Shown here piece by piece: positions 6,281-12,320 of a stretch of 12,870 nucleotides of DNA. Below the pieces are notes generated by a model. That model was not told where the DNA came from and searched no databases. It saw only the letters and a list, made by a program, of their open reading frames with translations. Source of the DNA: CAZUXY01 sp964624235 (GTDB taxonomy: Bacteria; Spirochaetota; UBA4802; UBA5368); assembly GCA_964624235.1 (NCBI GenBank), contig CAZUXY010000087.1, forward strand, positions 1 through 12,870, written 5' to 3'. A program made the position numbers and the translations under genes. Within the stretch, counting starts at the first letter, position 1, and every line of letters starts with the position of its first letter.

Positions 6281-7791
6281 AAAAAACAGGTTTTGACAAC
6301 AGCAGGTATCTTGAACAGCAAACAGCGGCGATTCTTGAACGGGTCGGCCTGGTCAACAACAGGCTTTACCTAGAGTTCGGAGGGAAACTGCTCTACGATT
6401 ATCATGCCGCGCGGGTGCTGCCGGGTTTCGACCCCAACGTGAAAATGCGCCTGCTGCGGCAGTTAAGCGATAAGGCGGATATCATACTCTGCATTTATTC
6501 AGGGGATATTGAACGAAAAAAAGTCCGGGCCGATTTCGGCATCACCTACGACGCCGACGCGATGAAGCTCATCGACGACCTGAAAGACTGGGGTATCGAT
6601 ATACTGGCCGTGGTCATCACCAGGTTTGAGAACCAGCCGGCGGCAACCATTTTCAAGAAGAAACTGGAACGGCAGAATATACGGGTATACACGCACCGGT
6701 ACACCAAAGGATATCCCACCGATGTGGACCTGGTCGTAAGCGACGAAGGGTACGGCGCCAATGAATACATAAAAACGACCAGCCCGCTGATAGTCGTAAC
6801 AGGGCCGGGCCCCGGCAGCGGTAAAATGGCCACCTGCCTTTCCCAGGTGTACCATGACCATAAGAACGGTATCAGGAGCGGTTACGCGAAGTTCGAGACG
6901 TTTCCCATATGGAACCTGCCGTTGAAACATCCCGTGAACATGGCGTACGAAGCCGCCACCGCGGACATTGCCGATTATAACGTGATAGATCCGTTTCACA
7001 TGGAGGCATACAATAAAGTCGCGGTCAATTACAACAGGGACGTGGAGACGTTCCCCGTGCTCAAGAGGATTCTCGAAAGGATAGGCGGTTCCAGTTATGG
7101 TTACCGCTCACCCACCGATATGGGGGTTAACCGCGCGGGTTTCGGCATCATAGATGACGATGTAGTAAAAGAGGCCTCCTGTCAGGAGATTATCCGAAGG
7201 TATTTCAGGTATTCATGCGAATACGCCATCGGGTTCGCCGACCGGGAAACGGTGCAGCGGGTGGAACTGCTGATGGAAGAACTGGGAATATCCTCAACCG
7301 ACCGAACCGTGGTTCTTCCCGCCAGGGAAGCGGCCTCTGACGCGCAACAGGCGGGGAAGGGCAATGACGGCATCTATTGCGGCGCCGCCATTGAGCTTTC
7401 CGATGGAAGAATAATAACCGGGAAAAATTCACCCCTGATGCACGCGGCGCCCAGCCTGGTGCTGAACAGCATCAAAACCCTGTCGGGCATACCCGACGAG
7501 ATTCATCTGCTCTCCCCTCACATAATCGACTCGATAATAGCGCTCAAGAGAAACGTGCTGGGTTCAAAAACAGTAAGCCTGGACCTGGAAGAAACCCTCA
7601 TAGCGCTCTGCATCAGCGCCGGGACCAATCCCGCCGCACAGGCAGCAATGGAGAAGCTCACGGAACTCAGGAACTGTGAAATGCATATGACCCATATCCC
7701 TACACCAGGTGACGACGCGGGGCTCAAGAAACTGGGCATCAACTGCACCACCGAGGCGGAGTTTCCCACCAGGAACCTGCTGGAGAGATAG
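6277..7791 (+). CDS. UPF0371 (DUF1846) family protein
   Basis: A 504-residue protein matching the UPF0371/DUF1846 family over its full length. The family usually has about 500 residues and its function is not established. Features shared with the family as I know it: KTGFDNSRYLEQQ at the N-terminus, LYLEFGGKLLYDYHAARVLP, a YPTDVDLVVSDEGYG stretch, the glycine-rich loop VTGPGPGSGKMATCLSQ, then KFETFPIWNLPLKHPVN, and SPTDMGVNRAGF. The GPGPGSGK segment resembles a phosphate-binding loop, so nucleotide binding is a fair inference. ATG 6277 is chosen over the TTG at 6223 because family members begin with this MKKTGFDN-like segment and the extra 18 residues look unrelated. Upstream, 6027-6276 holds no clear promoter. 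The gene stands alone, with a kinase before it and a repeat-like spacer after it. Confidence 0.92.
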   Translation: MKKTGFDNSRYLEQQTAAILERVGLVNNRLYLEFGGKLLYDYHAARVLPGFDPNVKMRLLRQLSDKADIILCIYSGDIERKKVRADFGITYDADAMKLIDDLKDWGIDILAVVITRFENQPAATIFKKKLERQNIRVYTHRYTKGYPTDVDLVVSDEGYGANEYIKTTSPLIVVTGPGPGSGKMATCLSQVYHDHKNGIRSGYAKFETFPIWNLPLKHPVNMAYEAATADIADYNVIDPFHMEAYNKVAVNYNRDVETFPVLKRILERIGGSSYGYRSPTDMGVNRAGFGIIDDDVVKEASCQEIIRRYFRYSCEYAIGFADRETVQRVELLMEELGISSTDRTVVLPAREAASDAQQAGKGNDGIYCGAAIELSDGRIITGKNSPLMHAAPSLVLNSIKTLSGIPDEIHLLSPHIIDSIIALKRNVLGSKTVSLDLEETLIALCISAGTNPAAQAAMEKLTELRNCEMHMTHIPTPGDDAGLKKLGINCTTEAEFPTRNLLER

Positions 7792-7870
7792 TTTTCAGGT
7801 GATATAAAAAGGTGTGCGGGGTTTACGGCCGCGGAGTATGCCAGCGGTATACCAGGTGAAACCACGTGCC

Positions 7871-7954
7871 GCTCCCTGCGCGCTTCGCGTTCTTGCGGTT
7901 AAGTCTTTTAAGTATCATACCTCCCGGCCTCACCCCATACCTCCGGCCCGGAGG
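7871..7954. repeat. Repeat-like intergenic DNA with a 15-base palindrome
   Basis: The spacer after the UPF0371 gene contains a GCGC/TTCGCG/TTGCGG-rich stretch ending GGTTAAGTC (7871-7905), which resembles degenerate 'TTTGCG...TTGCGGTTAA' sequences that recur in intergenic DNA of many bacteria. It is followed by two copies of CATACCTCC(C)GGCC (from 7916 and from 7936). The second runs into CCTCCGGCCCGGAGG (7940-7954), an inverted repeat of 7 bases around one C. There is no T-tract long enough for a normal intrinsic terminator. Confidence 0.4.
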
Positions 7955-7993
7955 TTTCAGAGAATACGTCGATGGTCGTCCCGTGGGGCCTTT

Positions 7994-8473
7994 TCAGGCT
8001 GCTTTTTCCCGTTCAGGAGGGGCGATAATGGACTCCTGTAGAGGTTCTGGAGGGGTATTGAAGAGGTTTCGGAGTGCCGACGCAGCGGCAACGGAGGACC
8101 GACGGAGCCTCTTTTTAAAAAAGCGCAGGGGATTCCCGGACGGAAAGACGGCGGTGCCGGTGACCAGGGGGGCGGTTTCGCCGTAGAGCACGGTGCGAAG
8201 AAATAGGTGGTACCCCATGCAGCTCTTTTTAAGCTTTTTACGGTGTTTGCGGGCCAGACGGTTCCATTCGGTTTTCTCTTCCACGCTCAGCAACTGCCAG
8301 CTGTGCACCGCGTCGGCGAAGAGACCCCTGCGTGCCTGCTGGGCCCCGGTGCGGGGATTGCGGCGCTTTTTAAAAGGATACATGCGGGTCTCGTCGTTCA
8401 CGGTGGAGAAGACCACCCTGCCGAAACGGCCCCTGATACAGTGTACGGGAAAGCTGGTTTCTATTTTTGCCAT
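7994..8473 (-). CDS. Small basic protein with a W-LS-EEK helical motif
   Basis: A 159-residue, strongly basic protein. GGAGG seven bases upstream of ATG supports the start. The N-terminal part (FPVHCIRGRFGRVVFSTVND) reads as a short beta section. It is followed by NPRTGAQQARRGLFADAVHSWQLL, SVEEKTEWNRLARKHRKKLK and GYHLFLRTVLYG. The pattern NPRT-x-AQQ-x-R, then W-x-x-LS-x-EEK-x-x-W-x-x-LA, then a Gly-Tyr-x-x-Phe segment, occurs in small uncharacterised bacterial and phage proteins and resembles the HMG-box spacing superficially. I infer a helical, possibly nucleic-acid-binding fold from charge and pattern only. The last 60 residues (rich in Arg, Pro and Ala) look disordered. It is isolated between a repeat-like spacer and an AT-rich region, which may suggest an accessory gene. 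Confidence 0.72.
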   Translation of the reverse strand: MAKIETSFPVHCIRGRFGRVVFSTVNDETRMYPFKKRRNPRTGAQQARRGLFADAVHSWQLLSVEEKTEWNRLARKHRKKLKKSCMGYHLFLRTVLYGETAPLVTGTAVFPSGNPLRFFKKRLRRSSVAAASALRNLFNTPPEPLQESIIAPPEREKAA

Positions 8474-8721
8474 GATGTTTCCTCCAAATATTGGTGCGCT
8501 GTAGTGCTGCGAATGAAGATGCGAGTTTTTACGCTATTTCTGTATAATCTTTTTTTCTTTGTAAAGTACTCATGCAATAATAAATAAAATTATAATTCAA
8601 TCATTTTTTATCTATTGATGATATAATTTGACTTCGGCAATCAATTCATGCTAAAAATAGTATGTACGGTAATCGATACCACTTTTATGAATGAGGGAAT
8701 TGCGTCAGGCGGAGGAATAGT
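8474..8721. other. AT-rich divergent intergenic region
   Basis: This stretch separates the basic-protein gene (minus) from the 58-residue gene (plus) and is markedly AT-rich between about 8520 and 8670. It contains TATAAT at 8632-8637 without a good -35, and TTGACT at 8638-8643 followed after 18 bases by TAAAAA, a possible weak promoter for the 58-residue gene. No RNA gene or terminator is recognisable. Confidence 0.3.
8711..8716 (+). promoter_or_regulatory. Ribosome binding site of the 58-residue gene
   Basis: GGAGGA five bases before ATG 8722. This near-perfect site is the main support for the short gene. Confidence 0.7.
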
Positions 8722-8898
8722 ATGGATGATCTTCAAAGGATCAAAACAGATATCCAGAAAGAGATAGGCGACCTGGCTAAAATTATCGCGCTGCTCAGCT
8801 TCAAATATAAAGACGAACCGCTGCTCGATGACGCGCAGAAGGCCTTCATGGGCCTGGCAATGAATGTGGGCAAAGCGCTGAACATTCAGGTGCGGTGA
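8722..8898 (+). CDS. 58-residue helical protein of unknown function
   Basis: A short gene encoding 58 residues: MDDLQRIKTDIQKEIGDLAK opens an amphipathic helix of about 30 residues, then FKYKDEPLLDD forms a likely turn, and AQKAFMGLAMNVGKALNIQVR a second helix. The frame begins five bases after GGAGGA, and codon choice resembles that of neighbouring genes. There is no membrane segment or metal-binding motif, and I recognise no family; a helical hairpin that dimerises is plausible from the heptad-like spacing. It is convergent with the SRPBCC gene, their stops only 24 bases apart, and no terminator is visible between them. Confidence 0.65.
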   Translation: MDDLQRIKTDIQKEIGDLAKIIALLSFKYKDEPLLDDAQKAFMGLAMNVGKALNIQVR

Positions 8899-8922
8899 AG
8901 TTGGTAAGGATCGAAGCCCGGG

Positions 8923-9360
8923 CTACCGGGACGATTCGGCTTTACTTTTCAAATGCTCAAGCCACTGATCGAGTGATTTTTCCAGGAATTTCGGCTTCAC
9001 GAGCATAAGAATGAGCACCAGCCAGCCTTTGATGGTTTCTTCGGTGCTCACGATGGTGCCGTTGCCCTTCTTCTTGAAATACCACGTGTGATGGGCGTGC
9101 ATGCCGGCGGCTTTGCCGGTCCAGCTGATCGCTTCGTTCTCCATCACCTTCTCTATGGTCGAGACTATCGGCACCCCTCCTGATTTCCAGCGAAACACCG
9201 AACCGGCTTTGAGCGGTCCCTGCAGTGCCGCCGCGGTGACGGCAGGGTGCCAGGATTTCCATTGATTGATGTCGGTATGTATCTTCCAGACTTTCGAGAC
9301 CGGTGCGTTGATGTATACGGCCTTTACGGATTCCAGGGTACCGGGTCCGGATGCGTTCAT
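8923..9360 (-). CDS. SRPBCC (START-like) superfamily protein
   Basis: A 145-residue protein of the SRPBCC fold, the polyketide cyclase/START-type group that binds hydrophobic ligands in a deep cavity. Evidence: after a strand (VKAVYINAPVSKVWKIHTD) comes INQWKSWHPAV, the typical 'D-x-x-x-W-x-x-W' entry of this family. Then follow strands around AGSVFRWKSGG, IVSTIEKVMENEAISWTG and HHTWYFKKKGNGTIVSTEE, and a long C-terminal helix (LEKSLDQWLEHLKSKAE). The frame is open to 9486, but the start is placed at 9360 because GGGAGG lies five bases upstream and the domain begins soon after; the upstream extension looks non-homologous. No catalytic residues can be named, so the ligand and role are unknown. 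It is a single gene, divergent from nudC. Confidence 0.85.
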   Translation of the reverse strand: MNASGPGTLESVKAVYINAPVSKVWKIHTDINQWKSWHPAVTAAALQGPLKAGSVFRWKSGGVPIVSTIEKVMENEAISWTGKAAGMHAHHTWYFKKKGNGTIVSTEETIKGWLVLILMLVKPKFLEKSLDQWLEHLKSKAESSR

Positions 9361-9365
9361 GGTTT

Positions 9366-9371
9366 CCTCCC
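9366..9371 (-). promoter_or_regulatory. Ribosome binding site that fixes the SRPBCC start
   Basis: GGGAGG on the minus strand, five bases before ATG 9360. It favours this start over the in-frame ATG at 9486, which would add 42 residues and has no such site. Confidence 0.7.
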
Positions 9372-9611
9372 TGCCGGTATGGATTGCGGTTGATACGGTC
9401 GTTCCGCCGGCATGATCCAAGCTTAAGGGCGTTACGCGGGGAACGTCAACCAGATATTTGCGGAAAATGGTGAAATGAAGCGCCATTCGTCTGTCATTTG
9501 ACGTTGGACCATTTATTAATATTGACGAACTGAAAAAACGGACTGAAACTTGAGGACAGCTCAGGAATAAGCAGCGCCATTATACGTTCATGAAACAGGG
9601 TACACGGCACA

Positions 9612-10442
9612 ATGATCAATGATATACATCCACATGTTCTGGACACTGCCTACAGGCGGCCGGCGGATATTAAAAGCGAGGATTATATTCTCTGTTATAA
9701 GGATAATACCATACTGCTTAAAACAACGGGAGACAATTACCGGATCCCCAGGCTTTCGGATTTCCATAACACCATACCGGTCACCGGTGTGACCTACCTG
9801 TTTGCGCTTGATTCATGTGGTTGTTTTTTGGCCGCAAATCCTCCGTCCGTAGACGAAACCATGGTGTATCATGAAATAATCTCGTTACGCAATTTAAAAA
9901 GCAATGAATACGCCTGGATAGGAGTCCTGGGTTCTCAGCTGATGAACTGGTACGACACCAACAAATTCTGCGGGAAGTGCGGTTCAAAAACAGGAATGAA
10001 AGATGATGAAAGGGCAATACTCTGTCCCGTCTGCGGCACCATTGTGTATCCGAAAATAACTCCCGCGATTATCGTCGCCATCACCTGCCGCGATAAAATT
10101 CTGCTCGCCAGGGGAACACATTACAGCGGATCATTTTATGCCCTGATTGCCGGATTCGTGGATATAGGGGAATCCCTGGAAGAAGCCGTTCGGCGTGAAG
10201 TAAAAGAGGAAATCGGCATTGATATTCAAAACATACGCTACTACAAGAGCCAGCCATGGCCTTTCTCGGGATCGCTGATGATCGGATATTTCGCCGAAGC
10301 GGACGACACGCAGCCCATTATAATCAATGAAAATGAAATAGAAACCGCGGGCTGGTTCGAGCGTGGGAACCTGCCTTCCAGAGCGCCGAACATCAGCATT
10401 TCAGGTGATATGATAGATGCGTTCGAGAACAACACATTTTAA
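9612..10442 (+). CDS. nudC: NADH pyrophosphatase, NudC type
   Basis: A 276-residue Nudix hydrolase that splits NAD(H) into NMN(H) and AMP; E. coli NudC also removes NAD caps from RNA. Order of parts: an N-terminal domain (1-115), a zinc ribbon with C120, C123, C138 and C141 (FCGKCGS and CPVCG), and the Nudix domain from about 148 (ITPAIIVAI). The Nudix box runs from G181 through E187 to R195-E196 and E199-E200, with G202 closing it. It is followed by SQPWPFSGSLM at 213-223, the family signature that separates NudC from other Nudix proteins (the usual SQPWPFP-x-S reads SGS here). Every zinc ligand and catalytic glutamate is present. Length is close to the family norm of about 260. The ribosome binding site is weak. 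It is divergent from the SRPBCC gene, and the space between (9361-9611) shows no clear promoter. Confidence 0.93.
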   Translation: MINDIHPHVLDTAYRRPADIKSEDYILCYKDNTILLKTTGDNYRIPRLSDFHNTIPVTGVTYLFALDSCGCFLAANPPSVDETMVYHEIISLRNLKSNEYAWIGVLGSQLMNWYDTNKFCGKCGSKTGMKDDERAILCPVCGTIVYPKITPAIIVAITCRDKILLARGTHYSGSFYALIAGFVDIGESLEEAVRREVKEEIGIDIQNIRYYKSQPWPFSGSLMIGYFAEADDTQPIIINENEIETAGWFERGNLPSRAPNISISGDMIDAFENNTF

Positions 10443-10556
10443 TTCATTCATACAGGATCGCCGCCATGAACACGTCGGTGAAAATAAAGCAGGCGCGCAG
10501 GCTGCTCACCGGTTGCCCTGGCGCATGCCGTTACATTGTCGTGGTTGAGTATACTA

Positions 10557-10585
10557 TTGACATGAAAGGAAATCGCTGTTATAAT
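10557..10585 (+). promoter_or_regulatory. Perfect-consensus sigma70 promoter
   Basis: TTGACA at 10557-10562 and TATAAT at 10580-10585, spaced by exactly 17 bases; both hexamers match consensus completely. Transcription would start near 10592 and run into the STAS-like gene after a leader of about 150 bases. A promoter this strong usually implies abundant or tightly repressed transcription; no operator is obvious beside it. Confidence 0.8.
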
Positions 10586-10591
10586 TTCTTA

Positions 10592-10745
10592 TACATTACT
10601 ATATGACAATAAGACGGACGGGGGCCGGCAGCATCCGACCGGTAAATTATGGATAATCGCGACAACCATCGAACAGTGAAGAGTATTTCAGTAATGGTGA
10701 ACTGATGAACGGTATCGTGAAACTCCGCGTCAACGGGGGCCAGTT
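10592..10745 (+). other. Long leader with nested short reading frames
   Basis: The stretch 10443-10745 has no convincing gene. After the promoter it holds two tiny overlapping frames: one of 18 codons from ATG 10649, ending in TGA at 10703-10705, and a second of 16 codons from ATG 10705 that overlaps the first as TGATG and runs 10 bases into the STAS-like gene. This chain could couple translation to the gene start, but the peptides have no recognisable content. No riboswitch class is recognised. Confidence 0.3.
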
Positions 10746-11117
10746 ATGCTGGTAAGTCTGAACACATCACCTGACGGAAAGTATATTGCCATGAAGGTGA
10801 AAGGAAAAATAAACGGAGTGATGATGCTTGAATATATACGAAAGGCACATGAACTAGGTGACAAAAAGGGAATATCCAGATATCTGCTGGACATGACCGA
10901 AGCGCGAAACACCGATTCAGTCGCGAACAATTACCAGTTTGCCTATATGAAAGTACGGAAACTGGAACGTATACACCAATTCCCCACCGTGGCGGCGCTG
11001 GTGAGCCCCGACGACCATTCACATGATTTTGTAGAGACCGTATTAGTCAACGCGGGATCAAATTTAAAAATTTTCAGGGACCATGAAGCCGCCGTACGCT
11101 GGCTGGACGAATGCTGA
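10746..11117 (+). CDS. STAS/SpoIIAA-like domain protein
   Basis: A 123-residue single-domain protein. It has alternating strands and helices: YIAMKVKGKING, a helix over MMLEYIRKAHELGD, a strand ISRYLLDMTEARN, a helix over NNYQFAYMKVRKLERI, a strand TVAALVSPDD, a helix over HDFVETVLVNAGS, then LKIFRDHEAAVRWL. This strand-helix order and the 'YLLDMTEA' centre recall STAS or SpoIIAA-like folds, often used as signalling switches; the assignment is by pattern and moderate. No phosphorylatable serine typical of anti-sigma antagonists is evident. The start follows GGGGG by six bases. It is driven by the perfect promoter at 10557-10585 through a 150-base leader. A hairpin follows 20 bases after its stop. 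By its AT-leaning codon use it belongs with the genes to its left and not with the RHS DNA to its right. Confidence 0.7.
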   Translation: MLVSLNTSPDGKYIAMKVKGKINGVMMLEYIRKAHELGDKKGISRYLLDMTEARNTDSVANNYQFAYMKVRKLERIHQFPTVAALVSPDDHSHDFVETVLVNAGSNLKIFRDHEAAVRWLDEC

Positions 11118-11136
11118 ATTTCCGCGTCCGCCGGTA

Positions 11137-11155
11137 GAAGTTTATGGTAAACTTC
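11137..11155. repeat. Hairpin between convergent coding ends
   Basis: GAAGTTTA and TAAACTTC form a perfect 8-base stem around TGG. It lies 20 bases after the stop of the STAS-like gene and 15 bases beyond a minus-strand TAA at 11170-11172. A two-way transcription stop is a natural reading, but neither side has a T-tract. Confidence 0.5.
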
Positions 11156-11169
11156 AGTCAAATCGAACG

Positions 11170-11277
11170 TTAGTCCGCATTCGAATGAACCGGCATAAGC
11201 AGGACAATGTCCGCTTCAGAAAGGGTTTCCGAGTCTTCGGCAGGCCTTGTGATCCTGCGGTTCCTCAGAAAGACGTC
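11170..11277 (-). pseudogene. Possible 3' remnant of a minus-strand gene
   Basis: Thirty-five codons and a TAA on the minus strand read as a sensible protein end: DVFLRNRRITRPAEDSE followed by TLSEADIVLLMPVHSNAD. The order (aromatic or aliphatic residue, Arg, Pro, Asp, then Leu-x-x-x-Asp-hydrophobic) recalls the C-terminal RCK/TrkA-C domain of ion-transport regulators ('L-x-x-GD-x-hydrophobic'), though the resemblance is only suggestive. On the plus strand the same bases encode an unnatural Arg/Lys/Phe-rich string. Recognisable RHS coding begins at about 11279, exactly where this reading loses sense. The upstream part of the gene is absent, as if replaced by the RHS segment. Chance cannot be excluded. 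Confidence 0.25.
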
Positions 11278-12267
11278 GGCCGCAGCAAGACCGTCACGAA
11301 GAACGCCCGGGGGCAGGTGCTCTATGTCGAGGATGCCGGCACCGGCGACGATAACGTCGCGGTTAACGCGAAAATGGGCTTTTACTACGACCTGGCCGGG
11401 AACCGCGTCAAGAAGATGGACCTGAACAGCACCTCCATGGACGGGAACGTCCCGGCGGGGCTTTTCACCCCCGGCGTCAAAGACACCTCGGGCCATAATA
11501 TCGCCTGCTGGCAGTATGACGGCTTCGGCCGGCTTATCGCCGCGAGCGACCCCGACCTGGGCTATATGGGCTACAGCCGCAACGGCTTCGGCGATATCGT
11601 CAGCCAGACCGATGCCCTCAACCGGACGACGGTAATGAGCTATGACCGGGCCGGGCGCCTGGCGGAAAAGCTTCTTCCCAACTCCGAGGGGGTGGTCTAC
11701 TATACCTATGACGGCATTGCCGGGAGCGACAACGGCAAGGGGCGCCTGGTGGCGGTCGACGACCCGGCGCAGCGGAAAGTATTGAGCTACGATCTGCTGG
11801 GCCGCACCAAAAAGGAAACGCGCTACTTCAAGAACCTGGAAAGCGGCATCGCCGACCTCGACAAGGCCTACGAGACCCTGTATACCCATGACCTTTTGAA
11901 CCGCGTCACGGAGATACAGTATCCCGTTGACCCGCGGGGAACGGCCCGGGTGACCGTGAGCTACCGCTACATGGCCGCCGGGGTGAACCGCATATCGACC
12001 GCCTATGACGGCGGTTCACGGGACATCGTGTCGTCGGTGAGCTACAACGAGTTCGGCCAGATGACCTCCATGACCCGCGGGAACAACGTCACCACGAGCT
12101 ATGAATACGACATCAAGGGTCGGCTCACCCATCTGCTCTCCACCACCTACACCAACGAGATCTACAGTTCGATCCAGGACGTGAACTACACTTTCAAGGT
12201 GGACAACAGCATCGCGCAGATTGAAAATGTCTATGACATGGGCACCGATACCGGCAGCACGCTTTTC

Positions 12268-12320
12268 AGGCATCCGTGCCTGCGTGCGGCACTTCCCACA
12301 TCGTGTGGGTCGCCTTCGGC
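12268..12320. repeat. Hairpin-rich insert inside the RHS fragment
   Basis: About 53 bases separate the two RHS frames. They contain three short stem-loops in a row: GGCA-TCCG-TGCC (12269-12280), CCCACA-TCG-TGTGGG (12295-12309) and CGCC-TTC-GGCG (12311-12321, running just past the insert edge). The first two share a CATC(C)GTG core. A length of 53 (two more than a multiple of three) exactly accounts for the frame change. This looks like a REP-type palindromic element; the borders are estimated from where RHS sequence stops and resumes. Confidence 0.5.

Noticed and set aside
6499..6999. Minus-strand open frame inside the UPF0371 gene
   Set aside because: It lies opposite strongly conserved family motifs and has no ribosome binding site or sensible protein character.
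8193..8587. Plus-strand open frames over the basic-protein gene
   Set aside because: The minus-strand frame has GGAGG at seven bases and a recognisable sequence pattern; the plus frames have neither.
9361..9486. N-terminal extension of the SRPBCC protein
   Set aside because: A strong ribosome binding site precedes ATG 9360, and the extension looks like untranslated leader.
10466..10606. 46-codon frame MNTSVKIKQARR... after nudC
   Set aside because: It has AGGA eight bases upstream but contains the perfect promoter within its coding part and shows no recognisable protein character.
11170..11889. Long minus-strand open frame opposite the RHS fragment
   Set aside because: Beyond about 11277 it mirrors the YD-repeat codons and reads as Val/Ala/Gly-rich antisense; only its last 35 codons are considered, as a possible gene remnant.
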